From Aphrophora alni (lineage: Eukaryota > Arthropoda > Insecta > Hemiptera > Aphrophoridae), in assembly GCA_963513935.1 (NCBI GenBank), contig OY740774.1, forward strand, positions 98,587,668-98,651,667: DNA of 64,000 bases, written 5' to 3'. Shown piece by piece: positions 1 through 14,043 of the stretch (position 1 is its first letter; the number at the start of each line of letters is the position of its first letter). The notes below the pieces were generated by a model that did not search any database, was not told where the DNA came from, and saw only the letters and a list, made by a program, of their open reading frames with translations. The translations under genes and the position numbers were made by a program.

Positions 1-1010
1 AAAATTTAGCTTTAACAGTAATTGTTAAATAAAAATTCTGTTTTTTAATTTCCAACAAGGAATTTAAAAATCATAACTAAAAGTTTATTTGTTAATTGGA
101 ACATCTTTACATCTAAATACTTACAATATGTAAGTCTTGTCGAGGTATTGTTGTTTCTTACCTGGAAAAATAAACATTAGTTAAAAAACATTCTTTCTGT
201 TTGCACTTATAAAAATTAAACAATTTGTGATTACAGTTATTATATATTTAAAATGTTTACTAACAATTAGTTACTAAGTAGAAAACTTTTTTTTTCTTTT
301 TTTTTTAAATAAAAACATTATAACTTTGGAAATAGATATTGAGTTTAGAACTTGTACAGACAGTTTGTACTTTAAGTTTTGAAATTGTAGGTACTGAAAA
401 TAAAGACTTTATTTGGTATATTTTCAAAATGGGCGCCGTTTAAAATGCTTATTGTTTAAAATTTCGACAACTGTTTACACGAAAAAAAAGTTTCCTCTTT
501 TAACCACAACTTAACTGCTTGTTTTAAGGAAAATGTTGGGTGTTTAGACAATTAAACAAATTAAATTTTGGTTTTTTGTTGAAAACTTTATTTTTCTGCA
601 TTGACGTATAGAACAAAATTTTAAGCATAGTTTTATTTGTCGTTAATAGCGGAAAATTTTGTCTCTTGTAATTTTGTGCACAGTTAACAGTTTTAAGATA
701 TTAAATTTGATATTTATTGTCCATGTTATTACAAAAAAAGAATTCATCATATGTGTATGCACATTGCTAAACTTAAACCTTAACTTAACATTACTTAATA
801 TGGTAACATAGAAGCAATACTACATTTCAAAGTTAAAACTTGTTTGGGATGGAAAAAAAATCATATGTATAAAATACAACTTCTGTATCTCAAAAACGAA
901 AGCTTAATATTCGACGGCATCGTTTTGAAAAATAGATGAAATAAAGGTTTTGGTTTGTACCACAAAATAAAAAATTATCAAATAAATGTAAATGTGAAAG
1001 AAGGAATTCC
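1..1010. other. AT-rich non-coding stretch
   Basis: No coding frame worth reporting. Positions about 390-480 (a tract around ttttcaaaatggg followed by tttaaaatg) resemble 39195-39290, so a diverged dispersed repeat lies here. Otherwise only A- and T-runs are seen. Confidence 0.5.
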
Positions 1011-1019
1011 CAAAACGCA

Positions 1020-1260
1020 AATAAAACAATAAAACAATTAACGTTAGCAAGTTTAATAAACCCTTATGTACATTTCGGTAACATAACTACCATCATCACA
1101 GAGCTATAAACCTATACTCTCTGTATTAAACTTTCGAACGTTGTGTTAGTGTTTTAAATGTGGTTTGGGGATTACATCCTTCATATTTTATTAACCACAA
1201 AGCTCATTGGAAGTTGTATCTAATATAAATTCAATTTCTTTTATATTTTGTAAATTATAA

Positions 1261-1262
<2 letters not shown>
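1020..1262 (-). repeat. PLE-like tail repeat, copy A (minus strand)
   Basis: The reverse complement of this stretch aligns by eye along its length with 36584-36835. Shared blocks include a segment ending tacaacttccaatgagctt, one around ggatgtaattcccaaaccac, the hairpin motif ctg..gatggtagttatgttaccgaaa, and tacataagggttt. Both copies border a (TA)n tract on the same side (1264-1316 here, 36546-36583 in copy B), so the microsatellite seems to belong to the element. The hairpin motif (1071-1102) is the shared PLE-tail-like signature. No endonuclease remnant is visible, so PLE membership is inferred from the motif only. Confidence 0.75.

Positions 1263-1263
<1 letters not shown>

Positions 1264-1316
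<53 letters not shown>
1264..1316. repeat. (TA)n microsatellite
   Basis: About 26 uninterrupted TA units, directly at the end of the repeat copy at 1020-1262. Confidence 0.97.
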
Positions 1317-1317
<1 letters not shown>

Positions 1318-2740
1318 CGGATTGACAGGCAACTAAGAATTCTTTAAAATTATATTCGATAGCTTTATTTTGACAATCCCATCAGCCAAACCAGTTTATA
1401 AATAAGGCGATTGCGGCTTCCGTTAATAAAAGCTGGTTTAAAAATCAGAGATAAATTTTTCTACTTTAAAAACAAAGCTGAAATTTTTCTGCATATTACA
1501 CTAATGCGAATCATGACGCGATCGAAGACTAAACTCTTCGCCCTCTCCTTTAAAATCAGTTGCTTGCCATACTTTGTGTAGTGTAGGCCTGTGTGGTTTT
1601 GTCTGATCATATTTGGATTCATTAGTAGACTTGATTGCTCAGGGCTAGTTTTAGGTTTGAGTTCTTTTCTTTGGTTATAGATTTAGTTTAAGTTTCCAAC
1701 ATGGCCGTAGGCTACTAGGCTATGCTAGTGTTTTTCTCCTTTAAGTGCTAATTGATTTATATTCACCAAACATCCTTTGTTAGATTTTATAGATGCAAAT
1801 GAAGAGAAATGTTCGTTAAACCACATTAATAGTAATCACAATTCTTCAATATTAAACAATTTCATAACCAGAACAAATTAGTAATGCCGAGTTAGTAATT
1901 GTTTAAAAATGATTGGAAAGTTAACCTTTGATCAACGGGAAGTTTGGAAACTCTGAAGTTGTTAATAGTAAATGGAAAAAAACATTCGAAATAAAATCAC
2001 TATCAAGACAAACCATTAACCAAGTCAGTGGTAAATTTTAGACTACAAGTTTTGTACAGCTGAAATAAATGTGGTCGACCAATCACTGTAACGAGCAAGG
2101 ATATAGGCACTGTTAGTCGCTCATTATGTTATACGAAATGTAAGTAAAAACATTGTGTGAACTTGAAATCTCTAAAAAGTACTTACTAAAGTTGCACCGT
2201 TGTCTTGATTTGAAGACTTGACCGGAGTTTTTAGTCTTAAAAAAATATTACTAAACGAAAACAAAGGAGAAACTGGAGTCGTGATGAAAATTATGTAGTC
2301 AGATGAAGCTTGCTGTTGTTCGGGGATATCTTTGTATTTGGAAGATAACCCCAATATAAACTCATTAATTATGAGCCGGGATGATAATTTGGGGTTGTCT
2401 GTATTGTAACGGTGAGTTTTAATTTCTCACATAACTCTACAACGTATATAAAGTTATTTGATGGGTCAAAAACGATGCAGATTTGTTTGTGCAAATATAC
2501 GATTCAAGGTCACTTGAGTTCGAACAAGTTGTTTTTAAATAATGTCTGTCCTATCGTATGTAGTGATAGATTTTCATCAAATTTGCAATGTGGGCCTATT
2601 TTTCCATGTCTCGGTGCTTTATTATTTTTTTTTTTTGTTAAAAAATTACGATTTTCTCGAAACGGTCATCTCTCAAAAATGGTGGTTCATGAGTTATCGG
2701 AAAAACAACAAATCGGTAATTGAGTTGTTACTATAAAATA
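1317..2740. other. No gene seen
   Basis: Short open frames of 60-103 codons occur (for example 2412-2723 plus and 2172-2354 minus). They have no recognisable domain, and one runs through T-rich low-complexity sequence. I treat them as chance. Confidence 0.5.
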
Positions 2741-2749
2741 CGTACCGGT

Positions 2750-2990
2750 AAATAATCCAAATCGACTCTAACTTTTTTCATTCATATTTAGTAAGATGTG
2801 AAGATTAATGACCAAAATTTGTGTGGAGAGTTACAGATAAAAATATATTACGGGTCAGGAATAATTGTTAAAAAACAAAATCATTTAAATGCCGTCATTG
2901 TAAGCTCGATTTTACATACGATTTACCCCGAGGAAATGTTTATGACACAAGCGAAAAAATTTAGACCCTTTTTTTAATATAAAACTTAAT
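2750..2990 (+). repeat. Dispersed repeat family B, copy 1
   Basis: Carries the family signature: agtaagatgtgaagattaat followed by gacc, then a block near ggaataattg and, about 180 bases on, tttatgacac. The same order is seen at 10155-10335 and 12945-13200, and in reverse at 27500-27680. Copies are diverged (roughly 60-75 percent by eye). Confidence 0.65.
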
Positions 2991-3527
2991 GGTTTATTTT
3001 CATTTTTGATTGACAAACCACCAAATTGAACTTTTGTGACGATTAGTTTAGGATCGTTTTTATTTTGTAAGACGCTGTCATTGGTGGCGTTTAAAAAGTG
3101 AAGTTGGAGATTATGTTTTTAAACTTTAAGAAATTATGGTGATAATACCAACTTTTTTTTCTACCAAGATGTCGAGGCACTACCGTTTTAATAGTTACTG
3201 GACCAGGAGGTTCCTTGAGGTTCCTGGATTGGTCGTCGGGGTTAGAACGAATGGTCCCCACGATAACCTGAACTGACAACCGTAGTTTTTCGTCTTATGC
3301 TGGTTCGTTAAGATCTTCTCTTGCACGTTAAGTGAATATTATAAAAAAGTACATCGCTAATGCGTTCACGTCATTAAAAACAACCCTGAACTCTGATGTC
3401 AGGTGAACAGCATTGTCCAAGAAAGATTGCAAGACTGCATCTGCAAATTTAGTTTCTCGTCCATAGTTTTTAAGTAGATTGCTACAGTAATACTTGTTAA
3501 AAGAATAAAAAATTATGTTTTAATTGT
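2991..3527. other. No gene seen
   Basis: Somewhat richer in G and C at 3150-3300 than its surroundings, but no coherent frame or splice structure was found. A 62-codon minus-strand frame (3091-3279) has no recognisable features. Confidence 0.4.
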
Positions 3528-3834
3528 ATGGTTTTAAGTAGGGAGCAGGAAAAAGCTGTGTTTGAGGATTTAGACTTGAGTATACCTGAAGAGTCAGATT
3601 TAGAATATTTGCGATCAAATTTAAGTTTCGTAAGAATACAGCAAGAAAAGGTGACGATATGTTTGGAAATAGTAAAAAACTAAATAGGTAACTCAGGGGT
3701 CCATACAGAATGTTGCAAAAATAATCGCTAAATTATAAAATGGACAACTGTATCTAAGGGAGAATGAGGAACGACGGATAATACGTGCTACAAGATTAGA
3801 AACGTACTTCGGGAAAAACAGATTAAAAAAATAT

Positions 3835-3895
3835 GTAAGTAATGAATTGAATGATGATGGCTCACTTTTAATTTTTTTTTCTATTTTTCATGCAG
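3835..3895 (+). other. Probable spliceosomal intron, 61 nt
   Basis: Starts gtaagt, ends with a long T-rich tract and tgcag, and joins two reading frames in phase (AAA-TAT / TTT-AAA). Its length is typical of short insect introns. Its presence argues that the broken gene was spread as DNA and not as a processed transcript. Confidence 0.7.
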
Positions 3896-4035
3896 TTTAA
3901 AGGCGAAAATTTGTCGGTGATCATTGCCTTAACCAAAAAGGATGAAAATAATAAAATAAATACCTTAGCCTCTGAATTCTCTAATGGCATCAAGGTCGGA
4001 AGAGAACAAGCGTAAGTAAGGTAAGAGGAAAGAGG

Positions 4036-4448
<413 letters not shown>

Positions 4449-4510
4449 AGTACAAGACTACATGACAAAATGTGTAGATTCCGACTAGAATCACTAAGGA
4501 TTTATACTAC

Positions 4511-5424
4511 ATAGTATTTAGAAAACAAAACGTGATGTGATTTTAAATTCATAAGTCTCTGAGAACAGTACGAGTTTGGATCAGAGCGCGTAGCTGAAAA
4601 TACGTTCAGGCAGAATCAAGAGTCACTTTTATCCTATTTTAAGTACAAAGCTTTTACAACCCTATTGTGGAAGGGTCGCACCACCCTGATATGCACAACT
4701 CTGTTTAAACGTTTCCATATTTTAGAGTTTTTGAAATTTCCGAGAGAGTAAAGCAATTCTATTTATTTACAATTTTGTGTAACAATAATAAGGTAGTGTT
4801 TAAAATAAATGGTGCAAAACCATAGCTCTATTTTTTACACAACTATAAACAAACCCAAACAGATACTGGGTGTTATCATTGTACATACCCAGTCTCATTA
4901 TACAAAGTAATACAAGCATATCGTCAAAATGTAACTCACAGAGTAGATTTATTTGCCCTTATAGGAAATGTTAATTTGTATTGGTAAATCAAAATGTCAT
5001 ACTCTAAAGAGCTTTTCAGATGTGTACATATAATAAACAGTCTCCACTCGTTTTTTTTAACTATTCAAATAATACAAATTCTTGGGTAGTTTATTACATG
5101 GCTATTTGTCATCGTAGCGATGTGGGTACCATTATATACAGAATTGAAATCTGTACATTTTATAAATTCAATAATACGAGATATGAATAAAAACTGTTTA
5201 AAATATTCACAATTTTAATTCGATTTTGAGGAATTTCATAAGGACAGATTATAATACTTTATGCGAAATTTTATGTTCCTGCCGTAATTTTTATGACTGC
5301 TATTATGATTACAGACTATTATGATATTTTATTTCGGAGGACAATTTTCAAGTCACAAAATGAATTATTTTAGTAGAAAATAAGAAATATAAAAGTACGA
5401 AATCCAGCTAACGTTACGATTGCT
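4511..5424. other. No gene seen
   Basis: AT-rich sequence without a frame, splice pair or repeat that I could support. Confidence 0.5.
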
Positions 5425-5577
5425 TACGTTCATCAAGTTAGCTTGTTTTATTAGGTCTGGCTAGGTGACTATATATACACCTAGCCAGACCTAATAAAAC
5501 AAAAATTGTTTACCAAGACCATTTTATGTTAATAATAAACATCGAGCGATGACACATTCACTAACTTGACGAACGTA
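5425..5577. repeat. Nested inverted repeat (hairpin element)
   Basis: Inner arms 5443-5467 and 5478-5502 are a perfect 25-bp inverted repeat around a 10-nt AT spacer. Outer arms 5425-5441 and 5561-5577 pair with one or so mismatches. The right half has about 58 extra bases between inner and outer arms. It looks like a small foldback or MITE-like element, possibly with an insertion. Confidence 0.85.
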
Positions 5578-6626
<1,049 letters not shown>

Positions 6627-6697
6627 ACCCTCGTTATCAAGTGATAAACCTAGAACTTATCTCGTGTTCTAGGTTTATCACTTGGTAAAGGGAGATA
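6627..6697. repeat. Inverted repeat with a third copy at 7941
   Basis: caagtgataaacctagaac (6638-6656) pairs perfectly with 6666-6684, and imperfect pairing continues outward about 10 bases. The core gataaacctagaac recurs at about 7943-7956 as a single arm. Confidence 0.8.
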
Positions 6698-7264
6698 AAT
6701 CAAGTGACTGTAGTTCTCTAGATTAGGCCTCCATCATCTGGTGAATCTTCCACTAATGTTCCCTAAGGATTTACGTCGTATTTAGGAAAGATAATGTGAT
6801 GATTAATTTATTTATGGTTTTTCCCTAAAACAAATTTGATTACTCATCTCCAAAACTTTGTTTTTAATTTAACGAATTTAGTAAGTAACAATAAACCAGT
6901 TGAATTAGAAAGAAATTACAATTTTAGAAAGATTAATTACATTTTTTTTTCAGTAGTGGAAATGAATCCTGTGTCTTTTCATTGGGTCCCGTGCCGCTCG
7001 ATAGAAACAAACGGTGGTTTACAAGAGTGGAAGTTGATGATGTATTGTTCATATAATTTATACAGACATTTGTGTAGTGTATATACACACGAGAATTATC
7101 AGAAACCGTTGTAGTAATTATATTCACTTCTGGACTGTTGTTGATCAACTATTGAACTTTATATTTAATATACACTTTCGTTAAAAGCTTAAATTAAATA
7201 TAAACTTATTTTGATTATTTTAAAGTGCTACTAATAATTGTTAAAAAAAGAAAATTCGAATTTG
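6698..7264. other. No gene seen
   Basis: Overlapping 92-codon plus and 71-codon minus frames at 6836-7148 have no recognisable domain or splice context and are not called. Confidence 0.45.
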
Positions 7265-7460
7265 TGTTAGTTAAACATTTGAATTGCTAATCAAGTAATG
7301 GAATTGTTAAACAAGGTAAAGTCTCCACACGTAATATCCTTATTAAATCCTTTGAGTTTTCTGAGAACGCATATTGCATAGAAATGTTCCTAGGCTATTA
7401 TTATGTTTTACAATTTAAGGGTTGGATTAAACGTAATTGCATTAGGATTACATGTTCCTG
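7265..7460 (-). repeat. Dispersed repeat family A, partial copy
   Basis: Shares acatttgaattgctaat and following blocks with the reverse strand of the family A copies (13430-13835 and others). Through catagaaatgttcctaggct it is closely related to 12460-12640. Confidence 0.6.
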
Positions 7461-8739
7461 TTTTTGGGAAATTGTAGTGTAGAAACAAAATGTATCAACG
7501 AATCGAGATATTTTATTTCATTAAAAAACATAGTCGTAAAACATCGATTGTATTTGGACGTTAGTATGTTGCAAAATCTGCGATCGTTTCTACAAATCAA
7601 ACGACTGAAATAATTTTTATTAAATTTTATATTTTTTATACTTTCTAGGTGTATTTGCAGCCCATTTTAAAATGTATCACATAAAAGTGGGTAAATTGAT
7701 TTTAGAGTTTGATAAACGTTATCTCGTCTCCACAAGTTGATATAATTACAACGATTTTAAATAGCGTGGTCCTCATTAATTGAATTCTGAGAAAACTGAT
7801 TTTTCATTTCGTTTTTGAAGTTATTGGATAAAGACGTACTTCTTATATAATTTACTTGAAGATCCGTCGTAATTTGTGTAGTGTATATAAAAGTTAACAC
7901 ACGACATTTCGAAAGTATGAGTCAACTGCCGTTAACAAATGATAAACCTAGAACATGAGAAGCAGAAAAGGAATTTATGTACCCTACTATAAAACTAGTT
8001 CTCCTAAGAACAAAACTGATGATTCAAACTAACTCATGAAATTCCAAACCACAAGATTAACCAATTTATATATAGGTGAACTAAACAAAATGTGTGTCAA
8101 CGGTGCAATTTATCTAACAGTTTTTTCAGTATGAACAATTTTCTGTCCCCACTAGACCTTGTAGTCACTCCTTGTGGGTATTAACCACAACATTGTCAGC
8201 TATAAATCAGAGGAAATTTAATTTTGAATTTTTAACTCATTGTTTTTGAAAGTTATAAAGGCTTTATTACACACGGGTTGATACGATTTTATTATTTTAT
8301 GGATGCAAGTAAAACTTTTGAGTTTCGGCTTTATATTATTACAAAATTATACTTTTTTTTTATGAATTAACATGGTTTAAAATTAGACTTATTTATTTTT
8401 CTTCTTTTAACACAGTTAACAGAAGTTAAATGTAAATTTAAGTCATAAAAAAGGCATAATAACCTTATTTTCACATCCTACAAAATCAAAATTACAATCA
8501 GTAATTTTTTTTTCACACATTTTTGATAAAACGACGTTTTCCCATTTCTTTCTCGACTAAAACCTGTCCCACGTTTTTCTACTAATTTAGGTTAAAAATT
8601 AAATTTATCAAAGATTAAGAAACCACATCATTAATTAATTGTTGAATTTATTCCAGTTGTATTACATAGTATGCTAGATATTCATTATTTCGTCCATTTT
8701 TATTTTACAAAAAAAGTCAGTTACGTCTTGTTTACGTCA
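7461..8739. other. No gene seen
   Basis: AT-rich. Positions about 8066-8190 vaguely resemble 25408-25540 (ggtgaactaaacaaaatg versus ggtaaactgaacaaaag, then a shared ccttgtag block), suggesting an old dispersed repeat. Confidence 0.4.
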
Positions 8740-8850
8740 TTTTATGTTTATGCTGATGATACACAGATCTCAGTTTCATCCCCCTACGAGTTGCGGGTAA
8801 ACATTAGATGGGAAAACGCCCGTGTGAGCAAACACCTGCTTTTCTAAAGA
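8740..8850 (+). pseudogene. LINE reverse transcriptase relic (YADD box)
   Basis: The frame from 8740 reads FYVYADDTQISVSSPYELRV. The YADD tetrad followed by TQ and a serine-rich turn is the catalytic motif of the reverse transcriptase of non-LTR retrotransposons (Jockey/CR1-like groups typically read xYADDTQI). Only about 20-35 residues are recognisable, and no upstream or downstream RT motifs are in frame. The call rests on a short motif, so chance is not excluded, but the length and order of the match are good. Confidence 0.5.
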
Positions 8851-10154
8851 GCACATATGAAGCACGGTGTCTTTTTACACTTTCTGTTACAGAATTTATC
8901 CTGACGAATTTCTGTTCTAGACTCTCAATAACTCTCGCACCACACATTGCTTAATATACCAGGACGATCTGAAATCTAAAGACTTTTGTATCGAAATATA
9001 AAGATGACATGTAAAAGGCGAGTTAGGTTTAATAGTTTAGAGTTAAATTTGTTGTGACTCAAAATGATATTCATATATATTTTTAGCTGACGTAATTGAA
9101 AACAGCACATTGTCGTTTTATACACTTGTCTAAAATTAAAATTAAGTTCAGTAGAATTAAATCATACATGCTTTGAAGCAATTTTTTAAGTACTGTAATA
9201 CAATACCACCCCATTCTCTTACTCTATCTCTGTAGTTGTGAGCAATCTACATGTGTTTTATTTTATTTAAATATATATTCATTTGAAATTATTGTTTTTA
9301 GTTTCGCACTTGTAGGTGGTATAGAGAAAATTAAGCGATAGGTAAAAAATTAATGTCGAGTTTTTCTACGGATATATCAGTTTTCAGATCACTTGAAACC
9401 AAAATGAAGTTTTTGGAATGATCTCTGTCGCAGTGCTTTACAACTCAAAAGGATTTGTTATATGATGTAGCGTTTGCTATCAATATTGTAACGGTAATAT
9501 AATCTTTAAATCCCAGTCTATGGTCTACATTTTGGAATGCGATGCTGCTTTAGCCCCATGCTCATTTAGAGGTCTAAAACACTTTATTTACCAACTCTGC
9601 CCGTGCACAATAGGATAACCAGATTTGAAGAGATTAACCTAGTTTAATAACACATTATACCGTATTATAGGACTAATATTTACTCACACAACACAATTAC
9701 TAATTGAGAACAAAGCTGAAGTTGGCGGTTGCCCATTCTCGTCTCGTTTATCTTAAGATAATTATGCTTCCAACTTGGGGATTAGACCTCTGGAAAAAAA
9801 TATAACAGCCTAACTTATTGCGAGACTCTCATACCACGTCGGATTTCGCGTAAGGACGGTTCAATTAACTTGGCTTGCTCAACATAGCTACGGCCCAAGT
9901 TCCGATCATCTGTTTTCTACGATTAGATAAAACGGACTAAGATCGAATATATCCAACTTCAACTTTTGATCCCTAGTCAAGTGACATCATCATATTTCTG
10001 TCACATTTCGGGACTTTTCACCTTATTTTTTTTTGATAATGTGAAGGTGCCACAATACCCAAAACTATGATTTTATCGAAATCAGTTCTAATGACTTTGA
10101 TCAAATTAAGCTCAATGTATAAAAATTCAAACTAAATATTAGGCGCCATAATAA
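8851..10154. other. No gene seen
   Basis: No coherent frame. The 9720-9960 stretch is less AT-rich but has stops in all frames. Confidence 0.5.
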
Positions 10155-10335
10155 AATACGCAATTTCTCAAATTCGGTTGACCGATTTCATTAAAATTTT
10201 ATTAAATTGTGAAGACTAATTGCTTATTACGGTTTAGGAATAATTTTAGTTGAATACGATTTGCGCTTAGGAAGAGTACATGACACAATTAAAACAAATT
10301 CTGACCCAATTTAAACACATCAATATTTTTTCAAA
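10155..10335 (+). repeat. Dispersed repeat family B, copy 2
   Basis: Contains accgatttcattaaaatttt, a tgtgaagactaatt block, ggaataatt and, further on, gacacaatt, in the same order as the copies at 2750 and 12945. Confidence 0.65.
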
Positions 10336-10788
10336 CACGACGTCCTTATTTCATTTACACGATTTGACTGAAATCTACAAAATTGACATTTTTGGTGAAC
10401 ATAATTTTTTATTTTAGTTTTGAAGGTGGGTGAGATTTTATTTATTTATTTTTTCACAATATATTTTATTTATTATTACATAATACAATTACAAATAACA
10501 AACAAAATAAAATCAACATCTTAACCAATCCCAATAGGATCGACTAAAGACTAATATCTATATTACACCACTTTTGTAGGGCTACCACTAGTAATGGTGA
10601 GAAAGTTTGTACAATGTTTTTGCACTTTTTATTGAAAGTAGACCTGTATATTAAAATAAAATTTCTAATTCGTTTATTGTTTATTGAATGAAAGGACTCT
10701 AAGGTACATTATAAGTTATTTATTCAATTAAATTCACTTAAACAACTTTAATGTAATAGCAGATATTTCTTGTTGAAACTCCATATTC
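10336..10788. other. No gene seen
   Basis: T-rich then A-rich low-complexity sequence, with no feature supported. A short ggactctaaggtac block near 10695 is echoed near 11085. Confidence 0.4.
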
Positions 10789-10875
10789 AAGGATAAAATA
10801 AAGCAAAAGTTATTTGTAGCTCATTTATATTATTAAAATATTTGAAACTTTAAGTTTTTGCTTTATTTTATCCTT
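10789..10875. repeat. 20-bp perfect inverted repeat
   Basis: Arms 10789-10808 and 10856-10875 are exact reverse complements around a 47-nt AT-rich loop, so a stable hairpin is possible. Nothing indicates a function. Confidence 0.8.
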
Positions 10876-12459
10876 AAATTCCTTTAGTCCTTCTGTTTAT
10901 TTCTTCTTTAATATTTTAATTCCATGTTTGAAACATAATTTAATTAACCTTGGGTTTCATGATTTTTGAAATAAACCAAAGGTACGACAGTTGTATGAGA
11001 TGAAATCTGATCAATTCTTTTATATATTTTAACCCATATTTATTTTTGTCATGTCCACATGAAATATCTGTGAATAAAGAGGTAGACTCTAAGGTATTGT
11101 ATTTCTGATATGTTTTGACAGGAAATCAATACGCTGTGACTATAGGCATAGATTTGATATATCTACATTTCTATGTATGAAAGCATGTCTATATATCTAC
11201 ATTTGTGATGTACAATAGACTATACAGTTTTATTACAAATATATTTATATATTTTTTACGGTTTTTAGTTTATGGGTTTATTTAAGATTAAAAAAAAAAA
11301 TAATTAATTTATGATTAAAACTACAGATGTGTATTTAGTACAATCATTACTATACTAATAATGGAAATATAGGGTAAGCTTAGTAATGGAAAAAATTCTC
11401 CTTCAGTATTTTAACTTTCTTCACGTTTTTGGTCTCGGAAAACGGTAAAAGTCATTTTCGCCACTTCGTTTATGACGAAAGCGGTCACAAAAATTAAAAA
11501 CGTAATTTGGTACAGTGCGCTCTTATAGAACCATATTGAAATTATAAATTAAAAATTAGAATAATATTCAATAATTATTCAGAAAAACCTAATTTAAATA
11601 AAGGGCATTAAACAGTTTTACTCGTATGTTGATATTTCGTGTCAACTTATAACAGACTTTAGAAAAAAAAAATTGCAGATTTTATTTCTGGATGTAACGG
11701 AACCAACTCTACAACGAAAAATGGCAAAATTATTCGTATAGGTGTATTTCCTGCAAGACACAACGTTTGAACATTTCATTTAGAGTATTTGCTTGTATTG
11801 CATTGTATTGCATTGGGGGTAAGTATCATAATGGTCCCAATAACTTGTTTTAAATTTTCTGTTGAATACATGTGTCTAAAATTAAAATGAATGTTGCTGA
11901 AACTTAAATCTTCATTGCTTGCATGTAAATATGGAAAACTTTCATCGTTTTGCTGTTGTATGTCTGTCGTACCTTCAAATAACGAGTCCAACCAAGATAT
12001 GAAACAGATTTAGGATTTTTCGACCAAGATCAGTTTTACGACGACTTTGTTTAGATGTTATAATTCGTTTAAATACACAGTGATGGAATAAAAGCCTAAT
12101 TTATATTTCTGTTTTTTAATAATCCTTACACTCGTCCACTATGTATTGTCTATTATTTTATGGTTATTTTATATATTTCTGAGAAAAAAAAACACTTTTT
12201 GCTCTTCTCCAGATGTTTATTTTCGCGCTTCTCTGAAAGTATGAAGTGTTTTGTAGGCCAGAAATAATACGCTGTTTTATCGATTTTGCTTACTTTTGAT
12301 ATACACAGTTTGATCAAATCTAAAATTTTATATTTAGTATGCATATTAAGGGAATAATAAATTTATACGTATTTCCACATTTTCATGTCTTCTAGTAAAT
12401 TACGTTTTAAGTGACGGTAATAATGGTAAAACAAACATTAAATTTTTTCTTACTTAAAC
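10876..12459. other. No gene seen
   Basis: A minus-strand frame at 11776-11991 is hydrophilic (contains SLFEGTTDIQQQNDESF) and could be a fragment of an exon. No acceptor is visible and the upstream frame is closed, so I do not call it. Confidence 0.4.
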
Positions 12460-12640
12460 GATAGACTTCTAATCAGGTAATAGAATTGTTGCTGTGCACA
12501 CGAAATGTCTTAATTAAATCTTGCAAGAGTTTAGAGTTTTCTGCGTCTGCAAACTGCATAGAAATGTTTCTATGCTGTTTGGCGTGCTTAACATTTTAAA
12601 TGCAGTTAAATGCAATTGCTTAAGAACTATGTTTCAGAAT
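12460..12640 (-). repeat. Dispersed repeat family A, partial copy
   Basis: Parallels 7265-7460 (shared gcatagaaatgtt block, then an aattgc block) and, through ctaatcaggtaat, the reverse strand of the fuller family A copies. Confidence 0.55.
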
Positions 12641-12944
12641 CCGTCTTGGTAGAGGCTTAAAATGATTAAATCTTTGTCTTTATAAAAAAGTTATTAGGCA
12701 CGTTACAAATTTGGGGTTTCCTTTACAGCCCAAATGGCTGATTTTAAATAAATTTCATACTATTCTTTTGCTTTAGTGTGCACAATGAATCCCATTTTTG
12801 AATATAGGTAAGTGTTAACTCACGAAAAAACTACAAAATTACGATTTTGATCAAACTCGACTGAAATGATTTTGCTCTAATGTAGCCTCTGCAGACCCCA
12901 ATAAAACGCCGTGGTCAAAAACTCTACAAAATTGTTGGTTCGTT

Positions 12945-13200
12945 ATTTATTGGTAAATAAAAAACACGTAATTTTTCAATATCTGATCTACCGATTTTGT
13001 TAATATTTTAGTAAAATGTGAAGATTAATGACCTAAACCTGTGTGCAAAACCACAAGTAACCAAATTTATCAGTTTAGGAATAATTGCTAAAAAGAACCT
13101 TTATTGCGTCATTAACAGTTCAATATTAAACAATACTATCACATTGAGGACGCGTTTATGACAAGCAGGGAAGCAATTTTAGGCAATGTGTAATATATTT
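12945..13200 (+). repeat. Dispersed repeat family B, copy 3
   Basis: Clearest copy: ctaccgattttgttaatatt, then aaaatgtgaagattaatgac, caggaataattg-like and tttatgacaagc blocks. Confidence 0.7.
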
Positions 13201-13429
13201 ACTAAGACATCGTCCATAGTTCATTTTCACTTTGTTATTTATAACTATCAAACCAACTATTTCGATGACGAATAATTTTGGTTGGTTTTTGTGTTTTCTG
13301 GGATGGGTGTGTTGGATAGTTCGAGCAATATTTCTGCACAACTTATTTTCTTCTTTAAAAACTATTACTCATTGTGTGAATATAAATAAAACGATGAAAA
13401 AGAAAGTTTATTCTATGTGTTGTACACGT

Positions 13430-13835
13430 CCGTAGTATCCACTGACATTATTTTCATCCATAAATTCACTTGGAACGTATAATTTTCATATAAATAACAC
13501 AACCATTAAATGCTCGCAACATGTGATTTTACCAATACATTTTTATAATAACAGTGATAAAAATCAGTGAAAGGTAAATATACGTTTGTGTTTTGCGTGA
13601 CACCCCTACGAAGTTTACGTGTAGTTATTAACGATGAAAGAAACATTTCAAATTTGTTTTTAGTAAAACATTTGAATTGCTAATTAGGTAATTGTATTGT
13701 TGAACTTTGTGGAATAGATGTAATCCTTTAATTATTTAATGAAGCACGAGGGTTTTAAGTTTTCAACGAACACATAAAGTATGAAATTGTTTACATATAT
13801 GAGTTTTGGTTTATAATTTATATTAAAACGAAACA
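13430..13835 (-). repeat. Dispersed repeat family A, minus-strand copy
   Basis: Reverse complement follows the order of the plus-strand copies at 19590, 21900 and 24160: aatataaattrtaaa, aattycat, ggattacatctat, gattagcaattcaaatgtttt, aatgtttctttyatcgt, the gtcacg block, atttaatggtttt and caaattatat. Confidence 0.75.
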
Positions 13836-14043
13836 TTTACTAGGTTGAATATTTTCAATTAAGTGATGAAAAATATTAGGCTTAAGAGCGTTTTGGTTGG
13901 GAAATAATACATTATGGTAGCCCGTCGTAGATTTTGGTCTGCTATGAAGGTTTTTATTGAGTGATCAGGACTCGAATTCCCGTCACCGTAGTTGTAAGTT
14001 TCTTGACTAGATTTCGCTTCCACTCGTCGCTCTCTCTCCTTCT
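13836..14043. other. Spacer
   Basis: No feature seen. Confidence 0.4.

Noticed and set aside
11776..11991. 71-codon minus frame with protein-like composition
   Set aside because: Begins at a non-ATG codon, is preceded by a stop and no acceptor, and ends in a cattgtattg repeat.
13960..14000. Possible tRNA-derived B-box (ggactcgaattcc)
   Set aside because: No matching A-box or cloverleaf around it; no tRNA gene was found in the window.
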